DNA of 64,000 nucleotides, taken from NCBI RefSeq assembly GCF_900104725.1, contig NZ_LT629758.1, positions 3,224,001-3,288,000 of the forward strand, written 5' to 3'. Every line of letters starts with the position of its first letter. The first letter of the stretch is position 1. The translations under genes and the position numbers were made by a program. Under the pieces are notes generated by a model that was not told the origin of the DNA, ran no database searches, and saw nothing but the letters and a program-made list of their open reading frames with translations. Below are positions 8,504 to 17,970 of the stretch, in pieces. The DNA is from Actinoplanes derwentensis (GTDB taxonomy: Bacteria; Actinomycetota; Actinomycetes; Mycobacteriales; Micromonosporaceae).

Positions 8504-9745
8504 TCAGACGACGCTGCGGGCGCCGACGCCCCGAGTGATCAACCGGGTGCCGGCACCGGCGGCCACGAAGAGGCCACCGAGCAGCAGCCAGCCGGGCAGC
8601 CCGAGCCCGATCGCCGTGGAGGCCACCACCAGCGGGGCGAACGCCCGGCCGATCGCCATCCCGGCCTGACTCACCCCCTGGTAGGCACCGGTGTTACGGG
8701 GGTCGGCGAGTTCGAAGGCCAGCTCCCAGCCACCGGCCTCGGAGACGATCTCGCCGAACGAGTGTGCCGTCACGGCGGCAACGAGCAGCCCGACGGCGGC
8801 CCCGGTGCCCGGATATCCGGCCGCCGCGTAACACAGGCAGGCGACCAGGAGCAACACGGTGCCGTTGCGGACCGCCCGGCCCGCCGACGGCACGTCGACG
8901 ACCAGCCGGGTGGCCCGGACCTGGAAGAACGTGACCACCAGGGTGTTGAGGACCATCAGCAGCGCGACGGTGACGTGCGGCGCGCTGGTGTGCCCGGCGA
9001 CCCAGAGCGGCATGCCGACGGTGAGCAGTACGAACTGGATGGTGATCACCGCGTGCAGGGCGACCACGGTCAGGTAGCGGCGGTCCCGGGACGGTGGTGT
9101 GCCCGCTTCGGACGCCTCGTCCCGGACCCCCACGGTGACGTCCGGCAGCCGGCGCAGGGCGAACGTCGCGGACAGGGTCAGAGCCGCGGCGGCCAGCACC
9201 GCCGTCAGGTAAGCGGTCCGGGTCCCCACGGCCAGTGCCACGGCGGCAGCCCCGGAACCGGCGGCGATGGACACGTTGTCGACCACCCGCAGCCGCGCCC
9301 GGACCGCGACCCGGCCGGAACCGGTGAAGACCCGGGCGACCAGGGTGACCCGGGACGTCCGCTGCATCGTCTCCCCGCCGACCGCCACGCACGCGACCAG
9401 CACGAACGTGACGGCGTCCCGGGTCAGCGAGTACGCCACCAGCGCACCGGCTTGGGCCAGCACCGCGCCGAGCAGAACCGGCCGGGGACCGAACCGGTCA
9501 CTGAGGCGACCGGCTGCGTACGAGGTCAGCACTCCCCCGAAACCGGCGACGGTCAGGCCGGCGCCGACGGTGGCCGGGCTGAGCCCGACGACGGTGGTGA
9601 AGAACAGCGCGCTGACGCTGAACATCACTCCCTTGGACGTCGACCCGGCCACCGTGGCCCAGGTCAGGGCACGTTCGATCGTTTTCACCGGCACAGTCGA
9701 CCCGGTCCCACGTACCGCCGCGATCGATGTAGCGTATTGCTTCAT
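8504..9745 (-). CDS. MFS transporter
   Basis: 413-residue major-facilitator permease with about twelve hydrophobic segments and the motif-A-like loop GRLSDRFGPRPVLLG between helices 2 and 3. A central loop (about 196-215) is charged. If ATG 9745 is used, its start codon overlaps the start codon of the divergent ArsR-type gene by 2 bp; GTG 9694 or 9688 would leave room for a promoter and still keep the first helix. Export of a small molecule, perhaps the ligand of the neighbouring regulator, is the simplest guess. Confidence 0.85.
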   Translation of the reverse strand: MKQYATSIAAVRGTGSTVPVKTIERALTWATVAGSTSKGVMFSVSALFFTTVVGLSPATVGAGLTVAGFGGVLTSYAAGRLSDRFGPRPVLLGAVLAQAGALVAYSLTRDAVTFVLVACVAVGGETMQRTSRVTLVARVFTGSGRVAVRARLRVVDNVSIAAGSGAAAVALAVGTRTAYLTAVLAAAALTLSATFALRRLPDVTVGVRDEASEAGTPPSRDRRYLTVVALHAVITIQFVLLTVGMPLWVAGHTSAPHVTVALLMVLNTLVVTFFQVRATRLVVDVPSAGRAVRNGTVLLLVACLCYAAAGYPGTGAAVGLLVAAVTAHSFGEIVSEAGGWELAFELADPRNTGAYQGVSQAGMAIGRAFAPLVVASTAIGLGLPGWLLLGGLFVAAGAGTRLITRGVGARSVV

Positions 9746-10715
9746 GCCCGTGCTCTATCAACTCGTCGGTCACGACCTGGCGGGCGTGCGGTTCGCGATC
9801 TCCCCACTCTCCGAGCTGGTCATGTCACTGCGGACCTGGCGTGACCCGGGCCGATATCCGGTGCATCTGCCGTGGATCCGGGCGACGGAGCCGCTCCGCG
9901 ACCGTCTCGACACCGAGATGCTGCTCGCGCTGATCACCGAATGGCGATGGACACCCGACTTCCTGACCCCGCCGCCGCACTCGCCGCTCACCCGGCTGGA
10001 GGACGAACTCGCCGTGATCGCGGCCACGCCCGCCGACACGGTCTGGCGGGAACTGTTGCTGCTCTACGGCACTGAGGAGCGGATCCCCGCGCCGTGGCAC
10101 CGGGCCGGCGCGCTCGACCGGGCCACCGCGGCGCTCAGCGGATACTGGGATCTCTGCTTCGCGCCGCACTGGCCGCGGATGCGTGCGCTCCTCGAAGGCG
10201 ACGTCACCCATCGCGGACGGGAGATCGCCCAGCACGGTCTCGCCGCCATGTTCGCCGGGCTGTCCCCACGGGTCCGGTTGATCGGCGACGTGGTGGAGGT
10301 GCGGCTGTGGTCGGACCTGAGTTACCGCCGCCGCACCGACGGCGGGCTCACCCTCGTCCCGTCGATGTGGACCCGCGGCGTGTCGGCGCCGGTGTCCCCC
10401 GAGAGACCGCCGCACATCCTCTACCTGGCCCGCGGCAGCGGCAGCCTGTGGGAGGCGGAACCGCTGCCGGCGCCCGGTGCGCTGGCCGGACTGCTCGGCG
10501 CCCACCGGGCCGGACTGCTCGCCCGGTTGGGCACCCCGGCGTCCTCGACCGAACTCGCGACCCGGCTCGGTGTCACCCCCACCGCCGTCAACCAGCACCT
10601 GCGCGCACTGCGAGCGGCCGGGTTGCTGGTCAGCACCAGGCACGGCCGTTCGATGCTCTACCGCCGCACCGACCTGGCCGACCGGCTGCTCGCGGCATCA
10701 TTTAAGGATATTTAA
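9744..10715 (+). CDS. ArsR-type regulator with DUF5937-like N-terminus
   Basis: 323-residue two-domain regulator. Residues 1-240 resemble the DUF5937 domain (VRFAISPLSELVMSLRTW, with Trp-rich helices). The C-terminal 70 residues are an ArsR winged helix: LARLGTPASSTELATRLGVTPTAVNQHLRALRAAGLL followed by RHGRSMLYRRT. ATG 9744 matches the usual family start, and TAGCGT lies 8 nt upstream, so the mRNA may be leaderless. Divergent from an MFS exporter, which it probably controls. Confidence 0.85.
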   Translation: MPVLYQLVGHDLAGVRFAISPLSELVMSLRTWRDPGRYPVHLPWIRATEPLRDRLDTEMLLALITEWRWTPDFLTPPPHSPLTRLEDELAVIAATPADTVWRELLLLYGTEERIPAPWHRAGALDRATAALSGYWDLCFAPHWPRMRALLEGDVTHRGREIAQHGLAAMFAGLSPRVRLIGDVVEVRLWSDLSYRRRTDGGLTLVPSMWTRGVSAPVSPERPPHILYLARGSGSLWEAEPLPAPGALAGLLGAHRAGLLARLGTPASSTELATRLGVTPTAVNQHLRALRAAGLLVSTRHGRSMLYRRTDLADRLLAASFKDI

Positions 10716-10788
10716 AGTTACCTATCTTGTACGTCCACGGACGTGCTGATTCGCTTGACGCATCCCCCACCAGTGAAGAGGTACTCCC

Positions 10789-11568
10789 GTGCAACGACGC
10801 ACCCTGTTCACCGCCGCCCTGTCCACAGCCGCCGTCGGCGCCCTCGGTATCGCCGGCATCGGCACCGCCTCCGCCGCGACCCTCGATCCGGCCCTCCCGC
10901 CCGGCGGCAACTTCAACCTGTCGGTCTGGTCGCTCCAGCTGCCCGTCGGATCGCCCGGCAGCCCGGAGACCATCTCGGCGGCGCGACTCAAAGCCGGTTA
11001 CACGAATCCGTCGTTCTTCTGGACCGACAAGAACGACGGCTCGATGACGTTCTGGGCACCGGAGAAGGGCGTCACCACCCCGAACTCGAACTACGCCCGC
11101 TCGGAACTGCGCGAGATGAACCCGGACGGCAGTGCCGCGAACTGGGCCCTGACCGGCAATCACACCCTCAGCGCCCAGCTGCGGATCGTCTCGGTGACCA
11201 AGAACGTGGCGGTCGGCCAGGTGAAACTGGGCACCGGCGGCACGTCGACGAAACCCCTGGCGGAGCTCTACTACCGCCCGAACGGCGACATCTACCTCGG
11301 CACCCAGAACTCCCCGGACGCCAGCGGCCAGACCTTGCACAAGGTCGGCAGTGTCCCGCTCGGCACGAAGTGGACCTACGTCCTCAACGTCAACGGCACC
11401 AAGATCAACCTCACCGTCGACGGTACGCGTACCACGTACTCGATCCCGTCGGCCTTCCATCCGTACCGCCAGTATTTCAAAGCCGGCTCCTACAACCAGT
11501 CGTCGTCGGAGAGCACCACCAACGGCGCCAAGGTGAAGTTCTACAGCCTCACCGTGAACCACGGCTGA
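10789..11568 (+). CDS. Polysaccharide lyase family 7 protein (alginate lyase-like)
   Basis: Predicted secreted beta-jelly-roll lyase of 259 residues acting on uronate polymers. An N-terminal signal of about 29 residues begins QRRTLFT and ends TASA, compatible with Tat or Sec export. PL7 motifs: YARSELRE (102-109) with the catalytic Arg, and YFKAGSYNQ (229-237) with the catalytic Tyr. The third motif, normally Q-[IV]-H, reads QVK (144-146), so the usual histidine is Lys; activity or substrate choice may differ. GTG 10789 follows AGAGG. It overlaps the convergent MFS gene by 20 bp. Confidence 0.87.
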   Translation: MQRRTLFTAALSTAAVGALGIAGIGTASAATLDPALPPGGNFNLSVWSLQLPVGSPGSPETISAARLKAGYTNPSFFWTDKNDGSMTFWAPEKGVTTPNSNYARSELREMNPDGSAANWALTGNHTLSAQLRIVSVTKNVAVGQVKLGTGGTSTKPLAELYYRPNGDIYLGTQNSPDASGQTLHKVGSVPLGTKWTYVLNVNGTKINLTVDGTRTTYSIPSAFHPYRQYFKAGSYNQSSSESTTNGAKVKFYSLTVNHG

Positions 11569-12700
11569 CCAGCACCACGGCGACGAACACCGCCACCGTC
11601 GCGGCAGCCGTCAGGGCGGTGGCCGGGCCCAACCGATCGGCCACCGCACCCGCCACGGTGGCCCCGGCGGCGATCGCGCTCACCCCGGCCGCGGCGATCA
11701 GCGTGAACGCCTCGACGGCATGACCGGGCGGCGCGGTCCGGGCGGCCAGACTGAACTTGAGCACACCGGTCGGCCCGAGTCCGAGCCCGAAGGCGAACAA
11801 CGCGACGGCGAACACCACCGGCGTGGTCATCAGAGCGGCCACGCCGGTGGTGATCGCGCACATCAAGATCAACCCGGCCAGCCGTAGCTCAGGACGGTCA
11901 CCCTGCATCCGGGTTCCCCACGCCAGGGCTCCGATCAGGCTGCCGACCGAGATCGCCGCGTACATCAGGCCGGCCCGATCGGTGAACAACGCCGCCGCCG
12001 ACACCTGCACCATGCCGATGAGCAGCCCGGCGGCGGCCCCGGCGAGCAGCGCGGTCCGCACTCCCCGGCTGGTCAGTGCCCCGGTCAACCCCTTCTTGCG
12101 ATCTCCGGTACGCCAGGTCAAGGACGCGCGGCTGGTGGCCAGCAGCACGGCCCCACCGGTGAACAGCACCCCGCACAGCAGGATCGCCGTGGCCGGCCCG
12201 ATGACCGGCAGAGCCACCGTCAGCAGCAGCGGGCCGGCCAGCACCGGCGCCTCGAACATCACCGACGAGCAGGTCATCGCCGCGGGCAGCAGCCCCGGCG
12301 GCACCAGCGTGGGCCACAGCGCCCGCAGACTCGCGTTGACCTGCGGCTCGCAGGAACCGCCCAGGAAGGCGCACACCAATACCGCACCGAGCACCCCGGA
12401 ACGGGCGGCCAGCACCAGGCCGGCGATCGCGACCGCCTGCACGGCGACGGCCGTGAGCAGCACCCGGGTCTGCCCCAGCCGGTCGATCAACCGGCCCTGC
12501 ACGACCATGCCGAGAGCGGTGCCCGCGCCGAGCAGACCGACGGCCAGGCCCGCCGTGGCGAAGCCGCCCTCGGAGCGCTGCACGAGCAGCAGCACGGCCA
12601 GGCCGAGCATGCCGATCGGCAGGGAGGCGAGAACAGCGCCGGCGGCCGGGCGGGCGACCCCGGGCCGGCGGAGAACGGAGAGAAAGGCACCCGAGGACAT
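11549..12700 (-). CDS. MFS transporter
   Basis: 383-residue permease with about twelve hydrophobic segments. The loop QGRLIDRLGQTRVLL corresponds to motif A. ATG 12700 is preceded by GAGGAG at good spacing. No clear substrate link: the lyase on one side and kinase on the other are in different transcription units. Sugar-acid uptake or drug efflux are both possible. Confidence 0.84.
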   Translation of the reverse strand: MSSGAFLSVLRRPGVARPAAGAVLASLPIGMLGLAVLLLVQRSEGGFATAGLAVGLLGAGTALGMVVQGRLIDRLGQTRVLLTAVAVQAVAIAGLVLAARSGVLGAVLVCAFLGGSCEPQVNASLRALWPTLVPPGLLPAAMTCSSVMFEAPVLAGPLLLTVALPVIGPATAILLCGVLFTGGAVLLATSRASLTWRTGDRKKGLTGALTSRGVRTALLAGAAAGLLIGMVQVSAAALFTDRAGLMYAAISVGSLIGALAWGTRMQGDRPELRLAGLILMCAITTGVAALMTTPVVFAVALFAFGLGLGPTGVLKFSLAARTAPPGHAVEAFTLIAAAGVSAIAAGATVAGAVADRLGPATALTAAATVAVFVAVVLVSRGSR

Positions 12701-12830
12701 CCGGTGTCACTCCTCGACAAGCGAAGGTCACCGGTGGCCGGGCGGGCACCGCGCACGGGCCCGAAGGCACACAGTGGCGCACTGCCCACCTAACCTCGCA
12801 ACGGCCCCGAGCGCAACCCGGCCCGGCCGG

Positions 12831-14554
12831 TCAGAAGTCGGTCTTCGTCAACAGTGCCCAGCGGCGGTCGTCGCCCGCCTCACACGAGTCGAGGATCAGT
12901 TGGTCGCCCTCGGTCTCCGAGGCCACGGCGATGCACAGCCCCGACGCGACGTTGCGCAACCAGAAGTACCGCAGGCCGCCCGAAGTGCCCTTGGGTTCGA
13001 GCCGGAACTCCTGGTTGTCCTCTTCGTAGCAGACCATCTCAGTCAGCTTGGAGCCGGATTCGACGGAGCCCACGCCGAGCGGGTCCAGGCACAGGTCGTC
13101 GTCGATGTTCTGGATCCAGTAGAGGTGGTAGCCGTCCGCGTCGAAGCGGGGCACGAAGCGCCACTCCTGGTTGTCGGGCTCGGTGGGACGGCACGCGAAC
13201 TGGTTCACCGGCAGGTCGGGCCGGCCCTTGTCGTACCACTCCAGGTCGAAGCAGTGACCGACGGCCAGGTTCCGCACGAAGTACGGCTGGGACTGCACGG
13301 CCGCGCCGTCGGCCACCCTGGCCAGGGGCAGGCCGGTCTGTCCGGAGGCTTTCGCGGCGGTGCTGCTCTCCGGCGTACCCGAAGGCGCCGGGGTCTGCTC
13401 GGAGGGTTTGGCACCTCCGGAACCGGTGCTCGGACGACGGCTGGCACCGGCGGCAGCGGCACTGGGCGCGGGTTTGCGGGACGACTGCGCGACGGGCGCC
13501 GCGGCACTGGAGTTCATCGACTGCGGCAGGGTCTCGGCCGCCACGGTCTCGGGCTTACCGGTCAGCGCCCAGGCCGTCGCCGCCGCACCGATCAGCACAG
13601 CCGTCGCACCCGCCAGTGCCGCGGTGAGGATCCGGCCACGGCGCGGACGCTCGGGTGCCGAGACCTCCGGCACGTCGGCCGGGGCCGATGGACCAGCCGG
13701 AACAGCCAGGGCCGCGGGAACGATCGGCGCGGCGACCGGGGCGCCCGGCCGGATCAGCATGTCGAGCAGTGCGGTGGCGGTCGGGCGGTCCGCCGGGTTC
13801 TTGGCCAGCGACCGGGCCACGATGTCGCGCAGCGATTCCGGCACCCCGCTGAGGTCCGGTTCCCTGGTCAGGATCCCGGCGACGACTCCGGTGGGCGTGT
13901 CGGCGTGGAACGGCGTGCGGCCGGTCGCGGCGTACGTGACGACGGCACCCCAGGCGAAACGTCAGCGGCCGGGCCGACGGCCTCGCTCTTCATCTCGAAG
14001 CGTTCCGGGGCCATGTACGAGACGGTGCCGACGACCTGACCCGACCGGGTGTGGTCGGTGGTCGCCTCGAACGCCCGCGCGATCCCGAAGTCGATCACCT
14101 TCGGGGAGCCGAGCGCGAACAGCACGTTGGACGGCTTGAGATCACGGTGGATCACACCGGCGCCGTGGATCGCGGTGAGAGCGGTGGCTGTCCCGATCGC
14201 CACACTGTGCAGATCACCGCCGGACAGCGGCCCGCGGTCGGCGACCACCCGGGTCAGGCTGGGGCCGTCCACGTACTCGACCACCAAATACGGCGGCGAG
14301 TGGTCCGGGTCCGCGTCGATGACAGCGGCGGTGCTGAACGACGGCACCCGGCGGGCGCTCTCGACCTCACTGCGGAACCGGGCCCGGAACTCGGCCTGAT
14401 CGGCGTACTCCGGGCGGATGACCTTGACCGCGACCTGTCGACCGTCCGGCATCCGGCCCAGGAAGACACTTCCCATTCCGCCTTCGCCCAAGCGGCCGAT
14501 CAGTTCGTAGGTACCCAGCCGGACTGGATCGGTCGGGCGCAACGGCAGGGTCAC
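12831..14554 (-). pseudogene. Ser/Thr protein kinase with ricin-like sensor, frameshifted
   Basis: Membrane PknB-type kinase split into two frames. The first frame starts at GTG 14554 (AGAGGA upstream) and holds GEGGMGSV (23-30), VAVK (K44), HRDLKPSN (136-143) and DFG (155-157) up to residue 199. The frame is then lost at 13957-13959: adding one T on the coding strand restores FAWGAVVTYAATG and joins the second frame (RDIVARSLAKNPADRPTA). That part carries a proline/serine linker, one transmembrane helix (RILTAALAGATAVLIGAA) and a ricin-type lectin-like domain (NQEWRF, WIQNIDDDLCLDPLG). As written the gene gives a kinase lacking its C-lobe. Either decayed or an assembly error. Confidence 0.8.
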
Positions 14555-14729
14555 GGGTGCCGATCCTCTGTAGACGAAACGCGGTACATGGGCGGCGAGC
14601 GTACCGGACCCGCAACGGCCGCGCGCACCCGGAAAATGAGCAGGATTCCTAACATTTTCCGCCGCTCGCCACAGCGTTCTAAGATCCACGGCCGCTCTGC
14701 CGACCACCGGCGGTGGGTACGGCGCTCTG

Positions 14730-15006
14730 ATGACCTTGCTGCCCGCCCCGCCCGGCGCCGGCATCCGTGACGTGTTGCTCATCGCAGCGCTGGCGGTGGT
14801 GTTCGGGATCGCGGTGATGCCGCTGCCGTGGGGGGCGGATATCCGACACCGCCCGGCTGTCCGCGGGGCCGCGGCAATGGGCGCTCACCGGGCTCCACGA
14901 CATCGCGGGCGGCTACGGCATGAACCCGATCGTGCTGCTCGCCGCGGCTGACAAGGCGATGTACACCGCCGAAGAGCCCCGCCGTCCCCTCTCCACCGCC
15001 GTCTGA
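14730..15006 (+). pseudogene. Remnant of a GGDEF gene (internal deletion)
   Basis: The first frame from ATG 14730 encodes a start plus one membrane helix (IRDVLLIAALAVVFGIAVMPL) and then runs into arginine-rich sequence. A different frame ending at 15006 reads LLAAADKAMYTAEE, which matches the last helix of GGDEF domains (compare the AMYQAKES and ALYAAKES endings of the intact genes in this window). The middle of the gene, including the active site, is absent. Read as a mostly deleted diguanylate cyclase; the match is short. Confidence 0.4.
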
Positions 15007-15062
15007 CTACCGCTCTGCGGCACAATGGCCTCGGGACGAGCCGCTGGCCGAGGGAGTTCGGG

Positions 15063-15671
15063 ATGGTCGACGATGCGCTGCGGTTCGACGCTCTCGGGCC
15101 GGTTCACGCGTATCGGGGCGACGAACCGATCGATGTCGGGCCGCGCAATCAGCAGGCGGTCCTCGGGCTTCTGCTGGCCCGGGCCGGGCGGCCGGTGTCC
15201 GTCACCGAGATCGCCGGGGCGCTGTGGGGTGGTGACCCGCCGGAGAACGGTGAGGACATCGTGCTGCGCTACATCGGTGCGCTGCGCCGCATCCTCGACC
15301 CGGACCGGACCGCACTGATCGCGTTCACCGGCGGCGGCTACGTGCTGAACGCCGCGCAGAGGACGTCCCCACCAGCCCCGCCGGCGCCGAAAGCACCAGA
15401 ACCTGCGCAGACCAGACCGATGCAGATGCCTGAACCCGCGCAGACCAGACCTGTCCAAGCGCCGGTGGCCGCGCGCACCAAAGCGGAACTGGCCAAAACC
15501 ATGATCGAGATGGCCCCGGCCCCGCCGGAAAAACCGGCTCCCTCGGAAAGACCGGCCCAGGAAAAGCTCGCCAGGACCAGGATCATGACGCCGGAACCGG
15601 ATCACCCGGTGCCCGTGGACCCGTGGGACGGCCACGATCTGTTCCCGCCGGACCCGCTGGCCATGGGTTAG
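15063..15671 (+). CDS. OmpR/SARP-type winged-helix protein with proline-rich tail
   Basis: 202 residues. The first 95 match the Trans_reg_C winged helix of SARP/AfsR regulators: LRFDALGPVHAYRGDEPIDVGPRNQQAVLGLLLARAG, then SVTEIAGALWGGDPP and the recognition helix IVLRYIGALRRIL. There is no bacterial transcriptional activator or receiver domain; instead the rest is low-complexity, rich in Pro, Ala and Glu, with an imperfect repeat EPAQTRPMQMP / EPAQTRPVQAP. DNA binding is likely, the signal is unknown. Its TAG overlaps the stop of a small opposite-strand ORF. Confidence 0.75.
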   Translation: MVDDALRFDALGPVHAYRGDEPIDVGPRNQQAVLGLLLARAGRPVSVTEIAGALWGGDPPENGEDIVLRYIGALRRILDPDRTALIAFTGGGYVLNAAQRTSPPAPPAPKAPEPAQTRPMQMPEPAQTRPVQAPVAARTKAELAKTMIEMAPAPPEKPAPSERPAQEKLARTRIMTPEPDHPVPVDPWDGHDLFPPDPLAMG

Positions 15672-15829
15672 CGGCGCGGCCGCCGGCCGCGGGGTCGTAA
15701 CCGGCGGCACCGGCTGTGCCGGTCGTGGGTGCGGGCGGAGAACACCCGCCAGGCGAGCCACATCCGGAAGCGGGGTGTGCACCCGGCCGGGTCGGCGGCG
15801 CCGGGCCTCCGGCACACCGCGATCAGCAT
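15668..15829 (-). CDS. Small Arg-rich ORF coupled to STAS gene
   Basis: 53 codons, from ATG 15829 which overlaps the TGA of the STAS gene (ATGCTGA), an arrangement typical of translational coupling. The predicted peptide contains RMWLAWRVFSARTHDRHSR and is very basic, with three cysteines. No family recognised. It could be chance in such GC-rich DNA; the coupling is the main argument for it. Confidence 0.3.
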   Translation of the reverse strand: MLIAVCRRPGAADPAGCTPRFRMWLAWRVFSARTHDRHSRCRRLRPRGRRPRR

Positions 15830-16419
15830 GCGGTCCCGCTCGACAGGATCCGTCTGCCGCGGGTGACGGTCAGGGCGTGCTCGACGGTCCGGAACATCGG
15901 GAACGCGGTGGCCAGCCGCATGGTCCGCAGCACCGCCCGCAGGAACGGTGACGCCCCGGCGAGCACCAGTTCCCCGCGCCGCCGTTGCACCGTGTTCCGC
16001 CCCCGGACCAGGGCGCCGACCCCGATCGAGTCGACGGTTCCGGCCGAAGTGAGGTCGACGACGACGGTGAGCCGGGCGGACGCGGCCGCTTCCAGCACGG
16101 ACCACAGTTCGACGGCCACGTCGAGGTCGACGTCGCCGCTGACGGTCACGACGGCGGCGGTCGCTTCGAGGCGCACCACGACCCGGTCGGTGCCGGTGTG
16201 CCGCTGCCGGGCGGCGGGCCGGGTGACCAGGTCCGCCGCGCAGGTGGGGCAGTGGTGCGGCCCGCGGGCGAACGCCGTCCCACTCCAGCCGCTGGACTCC
16301 ATCGCCACATAGACGACCTCGGTGTCGTGCATCCCGCAGCCACCGGACGTCGTGCTGGTACCGCACCCGTCACAAATCAGTTGTACGCCCGCGCCCGTCC
16401 CGGCCGAAACAGCAGTCAT
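15823..16419 (-). CDS. STAS-domain anti-sigma antagonist with Cys-rich N-terminus
   Basis: 198 residues. The C-terminal ~110 residues are a STAS domain: VVTVSGDVDLDVAVELWSVL and VDLTSAGTVDSIGVGALV, where the serine of VDSIG is the expected phosphorylation site for an anti-sigma kinase. Before it lies a region with CDGC (near the start) and HHCPTC, a likely zinc ribbon, unusual for stand-alone STAS proteins. ATG 16419 is preceded by GAGGAG; longer readings are low-complexity. It probably frees a SigF-type factor from its anti-sigma factor, perhaps with a metal or redox input. Confidence 0.82.
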   Translation of the reverse strand: MTAVSAGTGAGVQLICDGCGTSTTSGGCGMHDTEVVYVAMESSGWSGTAFARGPHHCPTCAADLVTRPAARQRHTGTDRVVVRLEATAAVVTVSGDVDLDVAVELWSVLEAAASARLTVVVDLTSAGTVDSIGVGALVRGRNTVQRRRGELVLAGASPFLRAVLRTMRLATAFPMFRTVEHALTVTRGRRILSSGTAC

Positions 16420-16686
16420 CCGCCCGCTCCTCACTGTCACCATGAGCTTCGCCGACCGATTTGACTGTGACTCCGCAAGCATGTGACAGACACGTGACAG
16501 TCCGGCGAGATCGGGAACTGTCGCACGACTGTCACGGGACCGCCCGCAGACCGTCGCACTCCCCCGACAGAGTCCTCCCCGAGCTGAACACTCCGCGTCC
16601 GGCGTGGCGGGTTTGCACCGACCTTCCACGCCGGGCGCATCTCAGCACCAGCCGCCACCCATCGACAGCTGCGGATGAGACCGTCT

Positions 16687-16905
16687 CTAGATCCGCAGTC
16701 GCAGGTAGGCGCGGTCGTCGAAACTGGTCTGGCCGGCGAGGACACCCTTGGTTCCGGCGAGTTCGCGTACGCACCAGGGGTCTCGTTCGAGCAGGTCGGC
16801 CAACACCGACTCGCTCTCCGCGAGCGTCCGGCCGATGACGGGATAGCCGTCGCTGGCCATCACCAGTTCGGTCACGTCCTCCGGAACGGACCGGACCACG
16901 ATCAT
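16687..16905 (-). CDS. Small hypothetical protein
   Basis: 72 residues, acidic, no membrane segment and no signal peptide. Contains RTLAESESVLADLLERDPWCVRELAG, probably helical. The ribosome-binding site is weak (AGCGGAA close to ATG 16905). No family recognised. The 267 bp between it and the STAS start at 16419 hold nothing identifiable beyond probable promoters. Confidence 0.5.
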   Translation of the reverse strand: MIVVRSVPEDVTELVMASDGYPVIGRTLAESESVLADLLERDPWCVRELAGTKGVLAGQTSFDDRAYLRLRI

Positions 16906-16936
16906 TTCCGCTGGTACGGGCCGGGTATACCAGTAT

Positions 16937-16964
16937 GTCCCCCACCCGGGAACGGGTGGGGGAC
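16937..16964 (-). terminator. Hairpin terminator downstream of RTX gene
   Basis: Perfect 12-bp stem (GTCCCCCACCCG) with a 4-nt loop, 18 bp past the RTX-repeat gene stop. No U-tract. Confidence 0.65.
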
Positions 16965-16981
16965 ATGGACCGCGTCAGGTC

Positions 16982-17887
16982 TTACTGGGTGAGGGTGTCC
17001 GTGCCGGCACCGCCGACCAGCTTGTCCTTGCCGAAGCCGCCGTACAAGGTGTCGTTGCCGGCGTTGCCGTACAGGGTGTCGTTGCCCTGGCCGCCGCCCA
17101 GGTAGTCGTTGCCCGGGCCGCCGTACATGGTGTCGGCACCGTCCGTCTCGTCGCCGTCGAGCCAGCCGCCGATCAGGAAGTCATTGCCTGCCTCGCCGTA
17201 GACCTTGTCCTTGCCGGGGCCGCCCTGCACGTCGTCGTTGCCGAGGCCGGCGCGGATGGTGTCGTTACCGGAACCGCCCTGCAGGTTGTCGATGCCGTCG
17301 TGACCGTAGATCCGGTCGTTGCCGGAGCCGCCGAAGACGGTGTCGTCGCCGATGTCGCCCTGGAGCCAGTCGTTGCCGGCCTCACCGTTGACGAAGTCGG
17401 CGCCGGCCTCGCCGTCGAGCGTGTCCGCTCCGGCGCCGCCGTAGAGATCGTCGTTGCCGGTGCCGCCGAACATTCTGTCCGTGCCCGAGCCGCCGCGCAG
17501 GACGTCGTTACCGGCGCCGCCCGAGGCCACCAGGTACACCCCGGTCTTGTCGGTGAGCTTGTCGTTCTTGTCGCCGAGCGCGACGCTGATTTCGGTCGCC
17601 TTCCGCGCGGTGGTGCACTTGACCTTCGTCTTGTCGCCGGCGACCGGCTTGCAGCCCTTGCCGGCTTTGATCGCGACCTTGTCGTCCAGGGTGAACGTAC
17701 GGCCGGAGACCGTGATGACCAGTGAGTTCACCTGGCCGGCAGCCGCGGTGAACTGGACGATGGTCTTGTTCGTCCCCAGGACCTCGGCCTTGGCCGCGGT
17801 GGCGGCCTGTGCCGGAGAGGCGAAGAGGGTGGTGGCAGCGGCCGCGATTCCGATCGCGGCCAGCTTCCGACGGTTGAGTTCGAACAT
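16982..17887 (-). CDS. Secreted RTX-type calcium-binding repeat protein
   Basis: 301 residues. Sec signal peptide of about 28 residues ending SPAQA. A first domain (about 30-120) of unknown fold has two Cys (C79, C91) that could pair. From about 122 to 299 run tandem nonapeptide repeats of the GGxGxDxLx type ([27 protein letters not shown]), which bind Ca2+ and form a parallel beta-roll. ATG 17887 is chosen because a long reading further upstream only continues through the neighbouring gene in another frame. Unlike classic RTX toxins there is no type I secretion gene nearby. Likely a structural or adhesive surface protein. Confidence 0.87.
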   Translation of the reverse strand: MFELNRRKLAAIGIAAAATTLFASPAQAATAAKAEVLGTNKTIVQFTAAAGQVNSLVITVSGRTFTLDDKVAIKAGKGCKPVAGDKTKVKCTTARKATEISVALGDKNDKLTDKTGVYLVASGGAGNDVLRGGSGTDRMFGGTGNDDLYGGAGADTLDGEAGADFVNGEAGNDWLQGDIGDDTVFGGSGNDRIYGHDGIDNLQGGSGNDTIRAGLGNDDVQGGPGKDKVYGEAGNDFLIGGWLDGDETDGADTMYGGPGNDYLGGGQGNDTLYGNAGNDTLYGGFGKDKLVGGAGTDTLTQ

Positions 17888-17970
17888 AGGAGCCCCCCGG
17901 TTCTTGCTGGTGTAGCAAAATCCTATGAGGATCGATGGGCCGTGGAACTCCCGGATTCGTGTCACGTGCA

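Noticed and set aside
15361..15480. Tandem DNA repeat in the SARP-like gene
   Set aside because: Two imperfect copies of an 11-residue unit in a low-complexity linker; too few to call a repeat array.
15668..16366. Long minus-strand ORF over the STAS gene
   Set aside because: It is an Arg-rich shadow frame of the STAS gene; only its last 53 codons, after the STAS stop, are kept as a weak candidate.
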